A DNA stretch of 64,000 nt from Nonomuraea thailandensis (GTDB taxonomy: Bacteria > Actinomycetota > Actinomycetes > Streptosporangiales > Streptosporangiaceae), in the NCBI RefSeq assembly GCF_024172165.1, contig NZ_JAMZEB010000002.1:3865501-3929500 (forward strand), in the 5' to 3' direction. The translations under genes were made by a program, and so were the position numbers. The notes below the pieces were generated by a model, which saw only the letters and a program-made list of their open reading frames with translations, was not told the DNA's origin and did no database searches. Within the stretch, counting starts at the first letter, position 1. Every line of letters starts with the position of its first letter. Positions 43,368 to 52,524 of this stretch are shown in pieces.

Positions 43368-44303
43368 TCACCGTTGTGACGCCAGGCGGGCGATGCGGCG
43401 GCGGCGTTCGGGGGTGATCTCCGGAGCCGGCATGCGCAGAAGGCCGGTGCCGTGGCCGAGGTCGCGCAGGGCGAGTTTGATGCCCTCCACGGTGCCGGCC
43501 AGCGTGTCCAGCACCTCGTCCACCTGGGCCTGGGCGTCGAGTTCCGCAGCGGTGTCGCCGCTCGCGACGGCGTCGGCGAGGCGGGTGAACGGCTCGGGGA
43601 AGGCGGCCGACAGGCCGGAGACGACTCCGGCGCCGCCGCCGCGCACGACCTCGGCCAGCCGGGTGTCCGAGCCGGACCACAGCCGCTTGCCGGGCGGGAG
43701 GGCGGCGGCGTACTCGGCGAACCGGTCCGCCGCGCGGCCGCTCAGCTTGGCGCCGGCCAGCCCGGTCGCGGCGGCCAGGCCGGCGGGCTCGACGGTCACG
43801 CCGGTGCGCTCGCTGAAGAGGTACCCGTACACGGCGGCCGGGCCCGCCGCCCGCGTCACCTCGTCGAAGTGCCGCAGGACGGCGCCGGTGTCGGCGGGCA
43901 GGTAGTACGGGGTCAGCGCGGCCAGCCTGCGCGTGCCCGCGGCGACCGCGTCCCTGGTCAGCGCCACCGACTCCCGGGTGGCGGCGGCCCCCACGTGCAC
44001 CACCACCCGCTCGGGCCCGAACACGGCCAGCGCCGCCTCCACGACCGCCCGCCGCTCGGCCCGCTCCAGGGCCGGGAACTCGCCGGTGGTGCCGCAGACG
44101 AACACGCCGTCCACGCGGGGCGCGAGGTCGGCGAAGTACGCCTTGGTGGTGGCGAGGTCGAGCTCACCGGCCTCGTCGAAGAAGGCCGGGACGGCGGCGA
44201 GCACCTCGGCACGGGGCGCGGAAGGCCGGTCGCCTGGTGGCGTGACGTTGTGCGGCGCGACATCTGTTGGGGTGGGGTCTTGGGGCGTGACGCTTTGCGG
44301 CAT
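43368..44303 (-). CDS. Dihydrodipicolinate synthase/N-acetylneuraminate lyase family aldolase
   Basis: 311 aa. A 30-residue Pro/Thr-rich N-terminal tail precedes the TIM barrel. Visible: GVFVCGTTGEFPALERAER, the catalytic Tyr region LTPYYLPADTG, Schiff-base Lys in LAGAKLSGRAADRF, and GGGAGVVSGLSAAFP. Not lysine DapA by context. More likely a catabolic keto-acid aldolase. It follows the GntR regulator gene on the same strand. Confidence 0.85.
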   Translation of the reverse strand: MPQSVTPQDPTPTDVAPHNVTPPGDRPSAPRAEVLAAVPAFFDEAGELDLATTKAYFADLAPRVDGVFVCGTTGEFPALERAERRAVVEAALAVFGPERVVVHVGAAATRESVALTRDAVAAGTRRLAALTPYYLPADTGAVLRHFDEVTRAAGPAAVYGYLFSERTGVTVEPAGLAAATGLAGAKLSGRAADRFAEYAAALPPGKRLWSGSDTRLAEVVRGGGAGVVSGLSAAFPEPFTRLADAVASGDTAAELDAQAQVDEVLDTLAGTVEGIKLALRDLGHGTGLLRMPAPEITPERRRRIARLASQR

Positions 44304-44417
44304 GGCGAAGCCTCGCTGTGAGGGGACCGGTCCGAGGTGGAGGGCGCAGGTGGGAAGGGCCGGTCCGAGTCAGGAGGTCCACTGCGGACCGGCCCGGCCT
44401 GGGGGCGAGGATCGGTG

Positions 44418-45095
44418 TCAGAACGCGGGCTGCGGGCGGGGCCGTTCGCTCAGCGTGGCGCGGATGCGGCCGCAGGAGCCGTCGAGGTGCGCCGCGAGGG
44501 CGGCCAGCGCCGCGTCCACGTCGCCCGAGCGGACGATCCCGCTGAGGTCGGCGTGGTCCTCGGCGACGGGGACGAGGTCGCGGTCGGTGTTGGTGATCTC
44601 CAGCACGGTGGCGAACAGCGGCCGGTGCAGCTCCCACGTGGCGGTGAGCCAGCGGTTGGCGCCGAGCGTGTAGAAGCCGCTGTGGAAGTCGAGGTCGGCG
44701 GCGGCGAACTTGGCGGGGTCGGGCGTGGCCGCCGCGGCGCGCATCTGCTCGATCGCCGCGTCCATCGGCGTCCAGTCGGCGGCGCCGAGCCGGGCGATGG
44801 CCTCCCTGATGGCCAGGCCCTCCAGGGCGCCGCGCAGGGAGTAGAGCTCGACGAGGTCCGAGTCGGACAGGCCGCGTACGAAGACGCCGCGCTTGCGCGT
44901 CTCGACCAGGCCTTCGATCTCGAGCTGGCGCAGGGCGTCGCGGACCGGCCCGCGGCTCACCCCGAAGCGCTCCGCGATCCTGCCCTCGACCAGGTGCGTG
45001 CCCACGCTGAGCTCACCGCGCACGATGAGCGAGCGGAGCTGGGCCAGCAACTGGTCACCGAGCGGTGGATGACGCAACGGATGGGTGATCGTCAC
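44418..45095 (-). CDS. GntR family regulator (FadR/FCD subfamily)
   Basis: 225 aa from GTG 45095, which has GAGAGGAG 5-6 nt upstream; a GTG at 45119 has no RBS. wHTH: LGDQLLAQLRSLIVRGELSVG, RIAERFGVSRGPVRDALRQLEIEGLVETRKRGVFV. The FCD ligand domain is helical with metal-type His/Asp (ADLDFHSGFYTLGANRWL, DHADLSGIVRSGDVDAALAALAAHLD). Divergent from the second MHS transporter gene and upstream of the aldolase gene. Nested palindromes at 45152-45175 are the likely operator. Confidence 0.9.
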   Translation of the reverse strand: MTITHPLRHPPLGDQLLAQLRSLIVRGELSVGTHLVEGRIAERFGVSRGPVRDALRQLEIEGLVETRKRGVFVRGLSDSDLVELYSLRGALEGLAIREAIARLGAADWTPMDAAIEQMRAAAATPDPAKFAAADLDFHSGFYTLGANRWLTATWELHRPLFATVLEITNTDRDLVPVAEDHADLSGIVRSGDVDAALAALAAHLDGSCGRIRATLSERPRPQPAF

Positions 45096-45151
45096 CAGCT
45101 CTCCTCTCGTGTCCTGCACGGAGCCTAACGCGCTGCGCCGCAGACGGTCAA

Positions 45152-45189
45152 CGTCAACCGTTGACGGTTAACCGTTTGCCGAGTCATAG
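45152..45189. promoter_or_regulatory. GntR operators overlapping the MHS transporter promoter
   Basis: CGTCAACCGTTGACG (45152-45166) and ACGGTTAACCGT (45164-45175) are overlapping perfect palindromes. TTGACG (45161-45166), 17 bp and TCATAG (45184-45189) form a plus-strand promoter whose -35 lies inside the first palindrome, so the bound regulator would block polymerase. Confidence 0.6.
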
Positions 45190-45250
45190 TGTGCGGCAAC
45201 CGAATCCCTGCCGAAATCCCCCTCAGCCGCACGGCAGAAAGGGCGTCGCC

Positions 45251-46573
45251 ATGGTCGCGACCTCTCCCCCACGCAACGACCTGCGCTACACCTGGAAGGT
45301 CACGGCCTCCAGCTTCCTCGGCAACACCCTCGAGTACTACGACTTCCTCGTGTACGGCACGGCCGCCGCCGTCGTCTTCCCCAAGGTCTTCTTCCCCGAA
45401 GCCGGCGGCTTCGTGGCCACGCTGTCGGCCTTCGGCACGTTCGCCGTCGGCTTCCTGGCCCGCCCGCTGGGCGGCCTCTACTTCGGCAGCCGCGGCGACC
45501 GGCACGGCCGGAAGTCCACCCTGATGGTCACGCTCGTCCTGATGGGGGTGAGCACGATCCTCATCGGCCTGCTGCCCGGGTACGACTCGATCGGCGTCTG
45601 GGCGCCGATCCTGCTGGTGGTGCTGCGGCTGGCGCAGGGGTTCGCGGTCGGCGGCGAGTGGGGCGGCTCCATGATCATCGTGCTGGAGTCGGCGCCGCCG
45701 CACCGGCGCGGCTTCTTCAGCGCCTGGCCGAACACCGGCGGGTTCTCCGCGCAGATCCTCATCACGGGCGTCTTCGCCTACGTCTTCACGCTGCCCGACG
45801 AACAGTTGCTGAGCTGGGGGTGGCGGATCCCGTTCCTGCTGTCGGCGGTGGTGCTCGTCGTGACGTTCTGGATGCGCCGCAGCCTGCACGAGACGCCGGT
45901 CTTCACCTCGGCGGTCGCCGCGGACCCGCAGCGCGCGACCCATGGGCCGATCCGCCGGATCTTCGTCGACGACTGGCGCAACCTGCTGCTGATCGTGGGC
46001 CTGCGCTTCGCCGAGGCGCTGCCGTACTTCCTGCTCACGGTGTTCGCCCTGTCCTACGGCGCGAGCATCGGGATCGAGAAGGGGCAGCTCAACAACGCGA
46101 TCCTGATCGCCGCCGTGCTGGCCTTCGTCAGCCACGGCGCCTTCGCCGCCCTGTCGGACCGGATCGGGCGGCGGCCGGTCTACTTCTTCGGGGCGGCGGT
46201 GGTGTTCGTGATGGCCTTCCCGTTCTTCGCGATGCTGCACAGCGGGTCGACGGTGCTGATCGTGCTCGCGTACGTGCTGGTGCTGAACGTCGGGCACAAC
46301 GCGATCAACGCCATCCAGCCCGCCTTCTACGCCGAGCTCTTCCCCGCCGAGCGGCGCTACACCGGGGCGGCGGCCGGGCGGGAGATCGCCTCCGTCTTCG
46401 CCGGCGGGCTGACGCCGTTCGTCGCCACCGCGCTGGCCGGGGCGGACGGGTCGCGGTGGCCGCTGGTGGCGGCGTACGTCATGGTGGGCGCGGTGGTGAC
46501 GATGATCGCCGTCTACAAGGCGCCGGAGTCCTACCGCCGCGACCTCACCACCACCGGCACGTCCGTCCGGTGA
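45251..46573 (+). CDS. MFS transporter, metabolite:H+ symporter (MHS) family
   Basis: 440 aa, ATG at 45251 behind GAAAGGGCG. 12 TM segments. MHS motifs: LGNTLEYYDFLVYGTAAAVVF, LARPLGGLYFGSRGDRHGRKS and AVGGEWGGSMIIVLESAP. A paralogue of the transporter at 40421-41698. Under the adjacent GntR regulator it probably imports the acid used by the DapA-like aldolase. Confidence 0.9.
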   Translation: MVATSPPRNDLRYTWKVTASSFLGNTLEYYDFLVYGTAAAVVFPKVFFPEAGGFVATLSAFGTFAVGFLARPLGGLYFGSRGDRHGRKSTLMVTLVLMGVSTILIGLLPGYDSIGVWAPILLVVLRLAQGFAVGGEWGGSMIIVLESAPPHRRGFFSAWPNTGGFSAQILITGVFAYVFTLPDEQLLSWGWRIPFLLSAVVLVVTFWMRRSLHETPVFTSAVAADPQRATHGPIRRIFVDDWRNLLLIVGLRFAEALPYFLLTVFALSYGASIGIEKGQLNNAILIAAVLAFVSHGAFAALSDRIGRRPVYFFGAAVVFVMAFPFFAMLHSGSTVLIVLAYVLVLNVGHNAINAIQPAFYAELFPAERRYTGAAAGREIASVFAGGLTPFVATALAGADGSRWPLVAAYVMVGAVVTMIAVYKAPESYRRDLTTTGTSVR

Positions 46574-47354
46574 GCCACCGCGATCCTGGGGTCGCCCCAC
46601 GGCGTCCGGCCGCCACAGCACGCCGGTCTCGCCACCGGCCAGCATCGCGCCGGGGTCGGCCGAGGTCCTCCGGACGCGCCGGCGTTGCGCATCGGGCGAC
46701 TGCCCACGAGACACCGCGCGAAGCCGAGCACGGCCAGGGCAAACACCGTTCCAGAGGTCAGTGCAGACCAGGAGACCACTGAACGCTCCCATGAAACGGA
46801 GCCCAGGGAGGAGGCACGACGGCCATCACCGCACGGGGCCGTGGCCGCGTTCACCGGTCTCGCCTGTTCCACTGAACCGAGTGTCCGTGACCTCGACAAC
46901 TGCCTGGCCGCCCTGCTTGCCTGGCCTTGGCGCTGCACGGTAACGCGGCCGCCGCGATGTGCGAAGGCCGCCGTCAAGCGGACCCTCCGCCGCAGCCCAC
47001 CGCGCCCCCTTGCCCGAACCAGGCCCAGCATCGGACCCGGCCCTCGACCCGGGCGAACGTCAGCTTTTCTCCCCGGCTGCCGATCCCGGCTGACGCGAGC
47101 GGGGTTCAAACCGTGCTTGGACGTGGGTTCGGCCACGCGTGGCGAAGCTCGCTGACGCCTTCCGGCTGCTGGCTGTCTCCTGGACGCGGTCGGCTGCGTC
47201 CTTCGCCACGCGTACGTTTCAAAACCCGGCCCTTTGGCAAAGCAGCAGCTAGGCTGGGGTGCGGACCGGTCAGGGTTGCTCGTTGGACCGCGAAGAGGCC
47301 ACTCCTGCGCCGGCGTGCCGCGCCGGCCCCGGCGCCAGAACGCACAGGCAGGTC
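46574..47354. other. 781-bp gene-free stretch
   Basis: No reading frame here has convincing protein features. It contains a 13-bp inverted repeat, ACGCGTGGCGAAG (47135-47147) and CTTCGCCACGCGT (47201-47213), separated by 53 bp. It may be decayed DNA before the oxidoreductase operon, whose promoter should lie in its last 100 bp. Confidence 0.5.
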
Positions 47355-47975
47355 ATGAGCGACACATCCAGCGAAGCCGCGCCAGAGGCGACCAGGCGTA
47401 CCGTCCTCAAGGCCGGTACTGCCATCGCCGTCACCTCGGCGACAACCACCTACGCCGCACCAGAGCAGGCCGCGCACGCGATGGCCGGGCAGGCGATCGT
47501 CGTCCAGGGCCCGGTGAAGGTCCTGCTGAAGGTCAACGATGTGGTGTACGAGCGGCTCCTCGAACCTCGGGTGACCCTGCTCGACGCGCTGCGCGAGCGG
47601 ATCGGCCTCACCGGGACGAAGAAGGGCTGCGACCGCGGCGAGTGCGGCGCCTGCACGGTGCTGGTGGACGGGCGACGGATCACGTCGTGCCTGACGCTGG
47701 CGATCATGCAGGACGGCCGCGACATCACCACCATCGAAGGCATGGCCGACGGCGACCGTCTGCATCCCATGCAACAGGCGTTCATCGACCACGACGGGCT
47801 GCAGTGCGGGTTTTGCACCCCCGGCCAGATCATGTCCGCCGTCGCCTGCGTCCAAGAAGGCCACGCCGGATCCGATGACGAGATCCGCGAGTGGATGAGC
47901 GGCAATCTGTGCCGCTGCAGCTGCTACCCCACCATCGTGGCCGCGGTCCGGCAGGCCGCCGAGGGGATGTCCTGA
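47355..47975 (+). CDS. Aldehyde oxidoreductase small [2Fe-2S] subunit, Tat-exported (PaoA-like)
   Basis: 206 aa from the ATG at 47355. The N-terminus carries a twin-arginine signal (RRTVLKAGTAIAVTSATTT), as in E. coli PaoA/YagT. Plant-type [2Fe-2S] Cys set: CDRGECGACTVLV...TSC. Second [2Fe-2S]: CGFCTPGQIM and NLCRCSCYPTI (the usual last motif is CRCGAY). It passes electrons from the molybdenum centre. First gene of a three-gene operon with ATG overlaps. Confidence 0.9.
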   Translation: MSDTSSEAAPEATRRTVLKAGTAIAVTSATTTYAAPEQAAHAMAGQAIVVQGPVKVLLKVNDVVYERLLEPRVTLLDALRERIGLTGTKKGCDRGECGACTVLVDGRRITSCLTLAIMQDGRDITTIEGMADGDRLHPMQQAFIDHDGLQCGFCTPGQIMSAVACVQEGHAGSDDEIREWMSGNLCRCSCYPTIVAAVRQAAEGMS

Positions 47976-48955
47976 TGGACGACTTCGCCTACACCCGCGC
48001 CGACCGCGCCGAGACAGCGCTTCACCTGGCCACGCAACCGCGTACGCGCTTCATCGCCGGGGGCACCGACATCCTCAAGCTGATGAAGGACGGCGTCGAG
48101 CGGCCCGAGCACCTGATCGACGTCAACGCGCTACCGCTGGACGGCGTACGGGAGACCAGGCAGAGGATCGAGCTGGGCGCGCTGAGCCGGATGAGCGACG
48201 TGGCCGCGCACCCGGCCGTGCGCCGGCGGCTGCCGGTGCTGGCGCAGGCCCTGCTCGCCGGTGCTTCGCCGCAACTGCGCAACATGGCCTCGCTCGGCGG
48301 CAACCTGCTCCAGCGCACCCAGTGCTGGTACTTCCGCGACGCCGCCATGCCGTGCAACAAACGATCGCCCGGCAGCGGCTGCCCGGCGATCGAGGGCCGC
48401 AACCGGTGGCATGCCATCCTCGGCGGCAGCGATCGCTGCATCGCCGTGCACCCCTCCGACCTGGCCGTCGCACTGACGGCCCTGCAGGCCACGGTGCACA
48501 CCTTGCACGCCGACGGCCCGCGCCAGATACCGATCGCCGACTTCTACCTCCTGCCAGGCGACACCCCGCACCGGGAGACCGTCCTGCGTCCGGGCGAGCT
48601 CATCACCAAAATCGACGTGCCCATCACCTCCCTCGCCGCAGGTTCGCGGTATCTGAAGGTACGCGACCGGGCCATGTTCGAGTTCGCCGTCGTCTCCGTC
48701 GCGGCGTGCATCCAGCTACGTGACGGTGAAGTGAGCCAGGCGAGCCTGGCGTTCGGGGGCGTCGCGCCCAGGCCGTGGCGTTCGCCCGCCGCGGAGCAGG
48801 CCCTGACCGGGCGTCCGCTGAACACCGCCTCGATCCGCGCGGCCGGCGCGGCCCTGGTGCGCGAGGCGAGGCCACGCCAGGACAACGCCTTCAAAGTTCC
48901 GCTGGTGCAGCGAGCCCTGGCGGAGGCTCTCGGCCGGCTCGGGGAGACGGGATGA
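47975..48955 (+). CDS. Aldehyde oxidoreductase FAD-binding subunit (PaoB-like)
   Basis: 326 aa. The ATG overlaps the preceding stop (TGATG). FAD-binding RFIAGGTDILKLMK and MASLGGNLLQRT. An extra Cys cluster, QCWYFRDAAMPCNKRSPGSG then CPA, matches the PaoB-type [4Fe-4S] insertion. Middle subunit of the xanthine oxidase-family heterotrimer. Confidence 0.9.
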   Translation: MDDFAYTRADRAETALHLATQPRTRFIAGGTDILKLMKDGVERPEHLIDVNALPLDGVRETRQRIELGALSRMSDVAAHPAVRRRLPVLAQALLAGASPQLRNMASLGGNLLQRTQCWYFRDAAMPCNKRSPGSGCPAIEGRNRWHAILGGSDRCIAVHPSDLAVALTALQATVHTLHADGPRQIPIADFYLLPGDTPHRETVLRPGELITKIDVPITSLAAGSRYLKVRDRAMFEFAVVSVAACIQLRDGEVSQASLAFGGVAPRPWRSPAAEQALTGRPLNTASIRAAGAALVREARPRQDNAFKVPLVQRALAEALGRLGETG

Positions 48956-51156
48956 ACGCGGTAGGCCGGCCGATCGCCCGGGTGGACGCCGTGGCCAAGG
49001 TCACCGGCGCCGCCCGGTACGCCGCCGACGAGCAGGTCGCCGGGATGACCCACGCCGTCCTGGTCACCAGCACGATCGCGCGGGGACGCATCACCGCGCT
49101 CGACACGGCCATGGCCGCCACAGCCGCCGGGGTGCTCGGTGTCTTCACCCACCACAACCTGGGCCGCCTTCCCAGACCGCGCCCGCAGGCCGCCCCGCCT
49201 TTGCAGGACGACCGCATCCGCCACGCCGGCCAGCCCGTCGCGGTCGTGGTGGCGCAGACCCTGGAACAGGCCCAGTACGCGGCCACGCTGGTCGCGGTGA
49301 ACTACCGGGCCGAACAGCCGGAGGTGATCCTGGGAGACCACCTCGGCGAGGCCTATCTGCCGCCTCAAGGCCCCGACGGCACCGGCAACGTCTACGAACG
49401 CGGCGACGTCGACACGGCCCTGGCCGGCGCGCCCGTCACCATCGAGGCCGTCTACACCACTCCGATGCAACACCACAACCCGATGGAGCCGTCGGCCACG
49501 ATCGCGCGGTGGGACGGGAACCGGCTGACCGTCCACGAGTCGACCCAGGCGATGGCCACCGTCCAAGACGAGCTGATGCGGGTGTTCCGGCTGCCGCGTG
49601 CGAACGTTCGTGTCCTTTCGCCGTACGTGGGCGGCGGGTTCGGCGCCAAGGGACGGACGTGGCCGCACACCGTCCTGGCCGCGGCGGTCGCCCGGCGGGT
49701 GCGGCGGCCGGTCAAGCTGGTGCTGACACGGGCCGAGGCCTACACCGGCTTCGCCCACCGCGCGGAATCGCACCAGGTGCTGCGCCTCGGCGCCACCCGC
49801 GACGGACGGCTGACCGCGATCGACCACACCCTCACCCAGCAGGTGGCACGCGCCGAGGGCCGGTTCGCCACCAGCGCGACAACCACCCGGATCCTGTACG
49901 CCTGCCCGAACGTGCGCACCACACGGCAAGCCGTCGGCCTGGACCTGGCCAACGGCGGCTACACCCGGGCGCCGGAGACCGTCGTCAACCACGCCCTGGA
50001 GTCGACGCTGGATGAACTGAGCTACGCGCTCGGCCTGGACCCGATCACGCTCAGGATTCGTAACTGGTCGGCAGTCAACCAGGAGACCGGTGTCCGGCAC
50101 GGCAGCAACCACCTGCGCGATTGCTACGAACGAGCAGCCGAACGCTTCGGCTGGTCGCGCCGTGATCCCCGGCCCGGCTCCATGCGCGACGGCCGCTGGC
50201 TGGCCGGGTGGGGGATGGCCACCGCCGCCCACACCGCGGGCGGCCAGGCGATGTCCGGGGCCGAGGTGACGATCGGGCTCGACGGCAGAGCCGAGATCCG
50301 ATCCGCCACGCAGGACATCGGCACCGGCACGTACACGGTGATGAAGCAGATCGGCGCCGACGTACTCGGCTTGCCGCCGGACGACGTCGTCTTCGATCTC
50401 GGCGACTCCGCGTTCCCGAGCGCGGCGCCCTCGTTCGCGTCCTCGACCGTGCCCTCCACCGGCGCGGGCGTCGTCCGTGCCGCGACGGCCGCCCGCGATC
50501 AGGTGATCGCCCTTGCCGTGGCGGACCACGACGGCCCGCTGTACGGTCTGCCTCCCGGCCGGATCGCCGCCGCGGACGGTTTCCTGTTCCACCTCGACCA
50601 CCCCGCACGCCGAACCAGCCACCGGGACGTGCTGCGCCGCCACGGCCGGCCGATCCGATCGGCCAGCCAGCCGGGGAGACCGATGACCCGGGCCTACTCG
50701 ACCGGCGCGGTGTTCGTCGAGGTGGCCGTGCACCCGGTGCTCGGCCACGTACGGGTACGCCGCATCGTCGGCGTCTACGACCCCGGCCGCGTTCTCAACG
50801 AACGCACCGCACGCAGCCAGGCCATCGGCGGAGCGATCTGGGGCATCGGCGCCGCCCTCACCGAACACACCCTCACCGACCCCCACTTGGGCCGCATCCT
50901 CACCCCGAACCTGTCCAGCTACCTGATGCCGGTCAACGCCGACGTGCCCGACATGGACATCAGCTTCATCGACCGGCCCGATCCGGCCAGCCACGCGCTC
51001 GGCGCCCGCGGCTTCGGCGAGGCCGCCACCACCGGAGTGGCCCCCGCGATCGGCAACGCCGTCTACCACGCCATCGGCCACCGCATCCGCGACTTGCCCA
51101 TCACCCAAGACAAGATCATCGCAGGCATGCAGCGCAGCGAAACCGGCCGTATCTAG
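48952..51156 (+). CDS. Aldehyde oxidoreductase molybdenum-binding subunit (PaoC-like)
   Basis: 734 aa. The ATG overlaps the preceding stop (ATGA). Xanthine dehydrogenase-family Mo subunit: RVDAVAKVTGAARYAADEQ at the start, QHHNPMEPSATIARW, GGGFGAKGRTWPH (cofactor loop), QDIGTGTYTVMKQI, and the catalytic Glu loop ALGARGFGEAATTG near the end. It binds the molybdopterin cytosine dinucleotide cofactor and oxidises aldehydes. No dedicated insertion chaperone (PaoD/XdhC) is in the window. Confidence 0.92.
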   Translation: MNAVGRPIARVDAVAKVTGAARYAADEQVAGMTHAVLVTSTIARGRITALDTAMAATAAGVLGVFTHHNLGRLPRPRPQAAPPLQDDRIRHAGQPVAVVVAQTLEQAQYAATLVAVNYRAEQPEVILGDHLGEAYLPPQGPDGTGNVYERGDVDTALAGAPVTIEAVYTTPMQHHNPMEPSATIARWDGNRLTVHESTQAMATVQDELMRVFRLPRANVRVLSPYVGGGFGAKGRTWPHTVLAAAVARRVRRPVKLVLTRAEAYTGFAHRAESHQVLRLGATRDGRLTAIDHTLTQQVARAEGRFATSATTTRILYACPNVRTTRQAVGLDLANGGYTRAPETVVNHALESTLDELSYALGLDPITLRIRNWSAVNQETGVRHGSNHLRDCYERAAERFGWSRRDPRPGSMRDGRWLAGWGMATAAHTAGGQAMSGAEVTIGLDGRAEIRSATQDIGTGTYTVMKQIGADVLGLPPDDVVFDLGDSAFPSAAPSFASSTVPSTGAGVVRAATAARDQVIALAVADHDGPLYGLPPGRIAAADGFLFHLDHPARRTSHRDVLRRHGRPIRSASQPGRPMTRAYSTGAVFVEVAVHPVLGHVRVRRIVGVYDPGRVLNERTARSQAIGGAIWGIGAALTEHTLTDPHLGRILTPNLSSYLMPVNADVPDMDISFIDRPDPASHALGARGFGEAATTGVAPAIGNAVYHAIGHRIRDLPITQDKIIAGMQRSETGRI

Positions 51157-51295
51157 GGGAAAATCGTTCTGCATCGATAAGCCGGCCTGAACGTACCGGC
51201 CCCCGCACCTACGACAATCCGCGCTCGGCCGTGGCCAAAGTCGCGGGCCGACCCCGCGTATCCGTCCCCTCTGGTGACGGTCCGCGGCACTTGTG

Positions 51296-51321
51296 CGGCG
51301 GCTGCTTTTCGTCAGCCGCCG
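51296..51321 (+). terminator. Hairpin downstream of the aldehyde oxidoreductase operon
   Basis: CGGCGGCTG (51296-51304) pairs perfectly with CAGCCGCCG (51313-51321) over an 8-nt loop (CTTTTCGT), 140 bp after the last stop. Confidence 0.45.
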
Positions 51322-51401
51322 GGAGTACGCAGGTCATCAGACTGGGCCGCGTGATCGAGCATGCCCTGCCCCCGGCGACAACCACGAGATCGTGCAACGC
51401 G

Positions 51402-51734
51402 GTGACGATCTCACCGTGGTCCTTCCACCTGGAATGGGAGCGTCTGGCCCGGCAAGCCTATGACCAGATCCCTCCTGACAAGCGCCTGCCCGTTGCCGAC
51501 GCCGTCATCAAGCTGATGATCGAAGGCATTCCCGACGCCGCCGAACCGGTGAAGACGGTCGCTGGAGTCTCCGGACCGGCGCGTACAGGCATCGACGTCG
51601 AAGTCGTCGCAAGAAGACCCGACTCTCGCGGTTTCCAAGTCGTCAAACGCCGCTGGGTAGTCGAAAGAAGTCTGGGCCGGCTCATGCTGTACCGCCGTTC
51701 AGCCCGCGATTACGAACCTCTTCCCACGAGCTGA
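51402..51734 (+). pseudogene. Chimeric relic: toxin-like fragment joined to IS5-type transposase C-terminus
   Basis: Open frame of 110 aa from GTG 51402, with a poor RBS. The first half (FHLEWERLARQAYDQIPPDK) resembles RelE/ParE-type toxin N-termini. From about 51588 it becomes TGIDVEVVARRPDSRGFQV, RRWVVERSLGRLMLYRR, SARDYEPLP, the C-terminal end of IS5-family DDE transposases. The rest of the transposase is absent. Probably inactive. The toxin label is tentative and the transposase label is firm. Confidence 0.6.
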
Positions 51735-51749
51735 TCTACTCAAAACAAA

Positions 51750-51846
51750 CGCCCTCCTGGCTACTTCTACAACATCACCCGGCGGCACAGCGCCAACGAC
51801 GGCCTGGCGGACCATCACATTCGAACGTCATTGATGGACGGTTGGC
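51750..51846 (+). pseudogene. Relic of an IS3-type transposase (OrfB C-terminus)
   Basis: Reads PGYFYNITRRHSANDGLADH and soon a stop. The FYN-x2-RRHS string is the hallmark of the C-terminus of IS3-family integrase-type transposases. Only about 30 codons remain. Confidence 0.55.
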
Positions 51847-52297
51847 CGTAGATCGGGTGGACCGGCAACAACCTCATCGCCGCCGGCCTTGCGCGAGCCC
51901 GGAACCTCTGCAGTAGCCGCAGGCCAGGACCAGCACCAGCAGGCTCATATGCCGGCTGGGCGTGGTAGACCAGATCGCGGCCACGGCGGTCTTCGGTGAA
52001 ATCAATGGGGTGAAACTTTCACCTTGGGCATCTCGCCGAAACTTTCGCTATATGTACGAAATTTTTGGCCTCAGAGGTTCACTTCCGGGTGTCCGCGACT
52101 CTTTTCGCTGCCAGCGCTACCAATTCCTGGAGCGGCTGTCCGGTGGCCGGGTAGATCTGCTCCGGCACCGCGACGCGCTCCCGGTCTCCGCTTCGCTGCC
52201 CGACCCTTGACGCATGATGCATGCCAGGTTCATAGTGATGCCCGTCGCAACGGTCGGATATCTCCCCACCTTCGGAGGTGTCGTGGATAACCAACTT

Positions 52298-52311
52298 TGT
52301 TAGCGTTAACA
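52298..52311. promoter_or_regulatory. LacI/GalR-type operator, distal
   Basis: TGTTAGCGTTAACA, one mismatch from the perfect palindrome TGTTAGCGCTAACA used by many LacI-family regulators of glycosidase genes. It is 349 bp upstream of the first GH43 start. Confidence 0.65.
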
Positions 52312-52510
52312 GGCAGCTTGGCGACCGGAAGTCGTTTTATCTGTAAGCTGGTCAAGTTTCTGGCGTGCTCGTCGCCGTGGCCGACCAGGCGCAGGCTAGC
52401 TGGAGCCGCTTTCCCCACCAGCGCCTCCGGGCCCCTTGACGAAAACAACGTTAGGGCAAGACCGGAACCCTAATATCCTTGGATCTTGCGAACACATATG
52501 CAAGCACCGA

Positions 52511-52524
52511 TGTTAGCGATAACA
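52511..52524. promoter_or_regulatory. LacI/GalR-type operator, proximal
   Basis: TGTTAGCGATAACA, the same palindrome family, 123 bp upstream of the first GH43 start. Centre-to-centre distance to the distal site is 213 bp, close to 20 helical turns, which would allow looping. Confidence 0.65.

Noticed and set aside
46531..47136. 201-codon minus-strand frame in the gene-free stretch
   Set aside because: Low-complexity Arg/Ala/Pro composition, no RBS and no recognisable domain.
47106..47864. Minus-strand frame overlapping the [2Fe-2S] subunit gene
   Set aside because: Antisense of a gene with intact cysteine motifs; no protein features.
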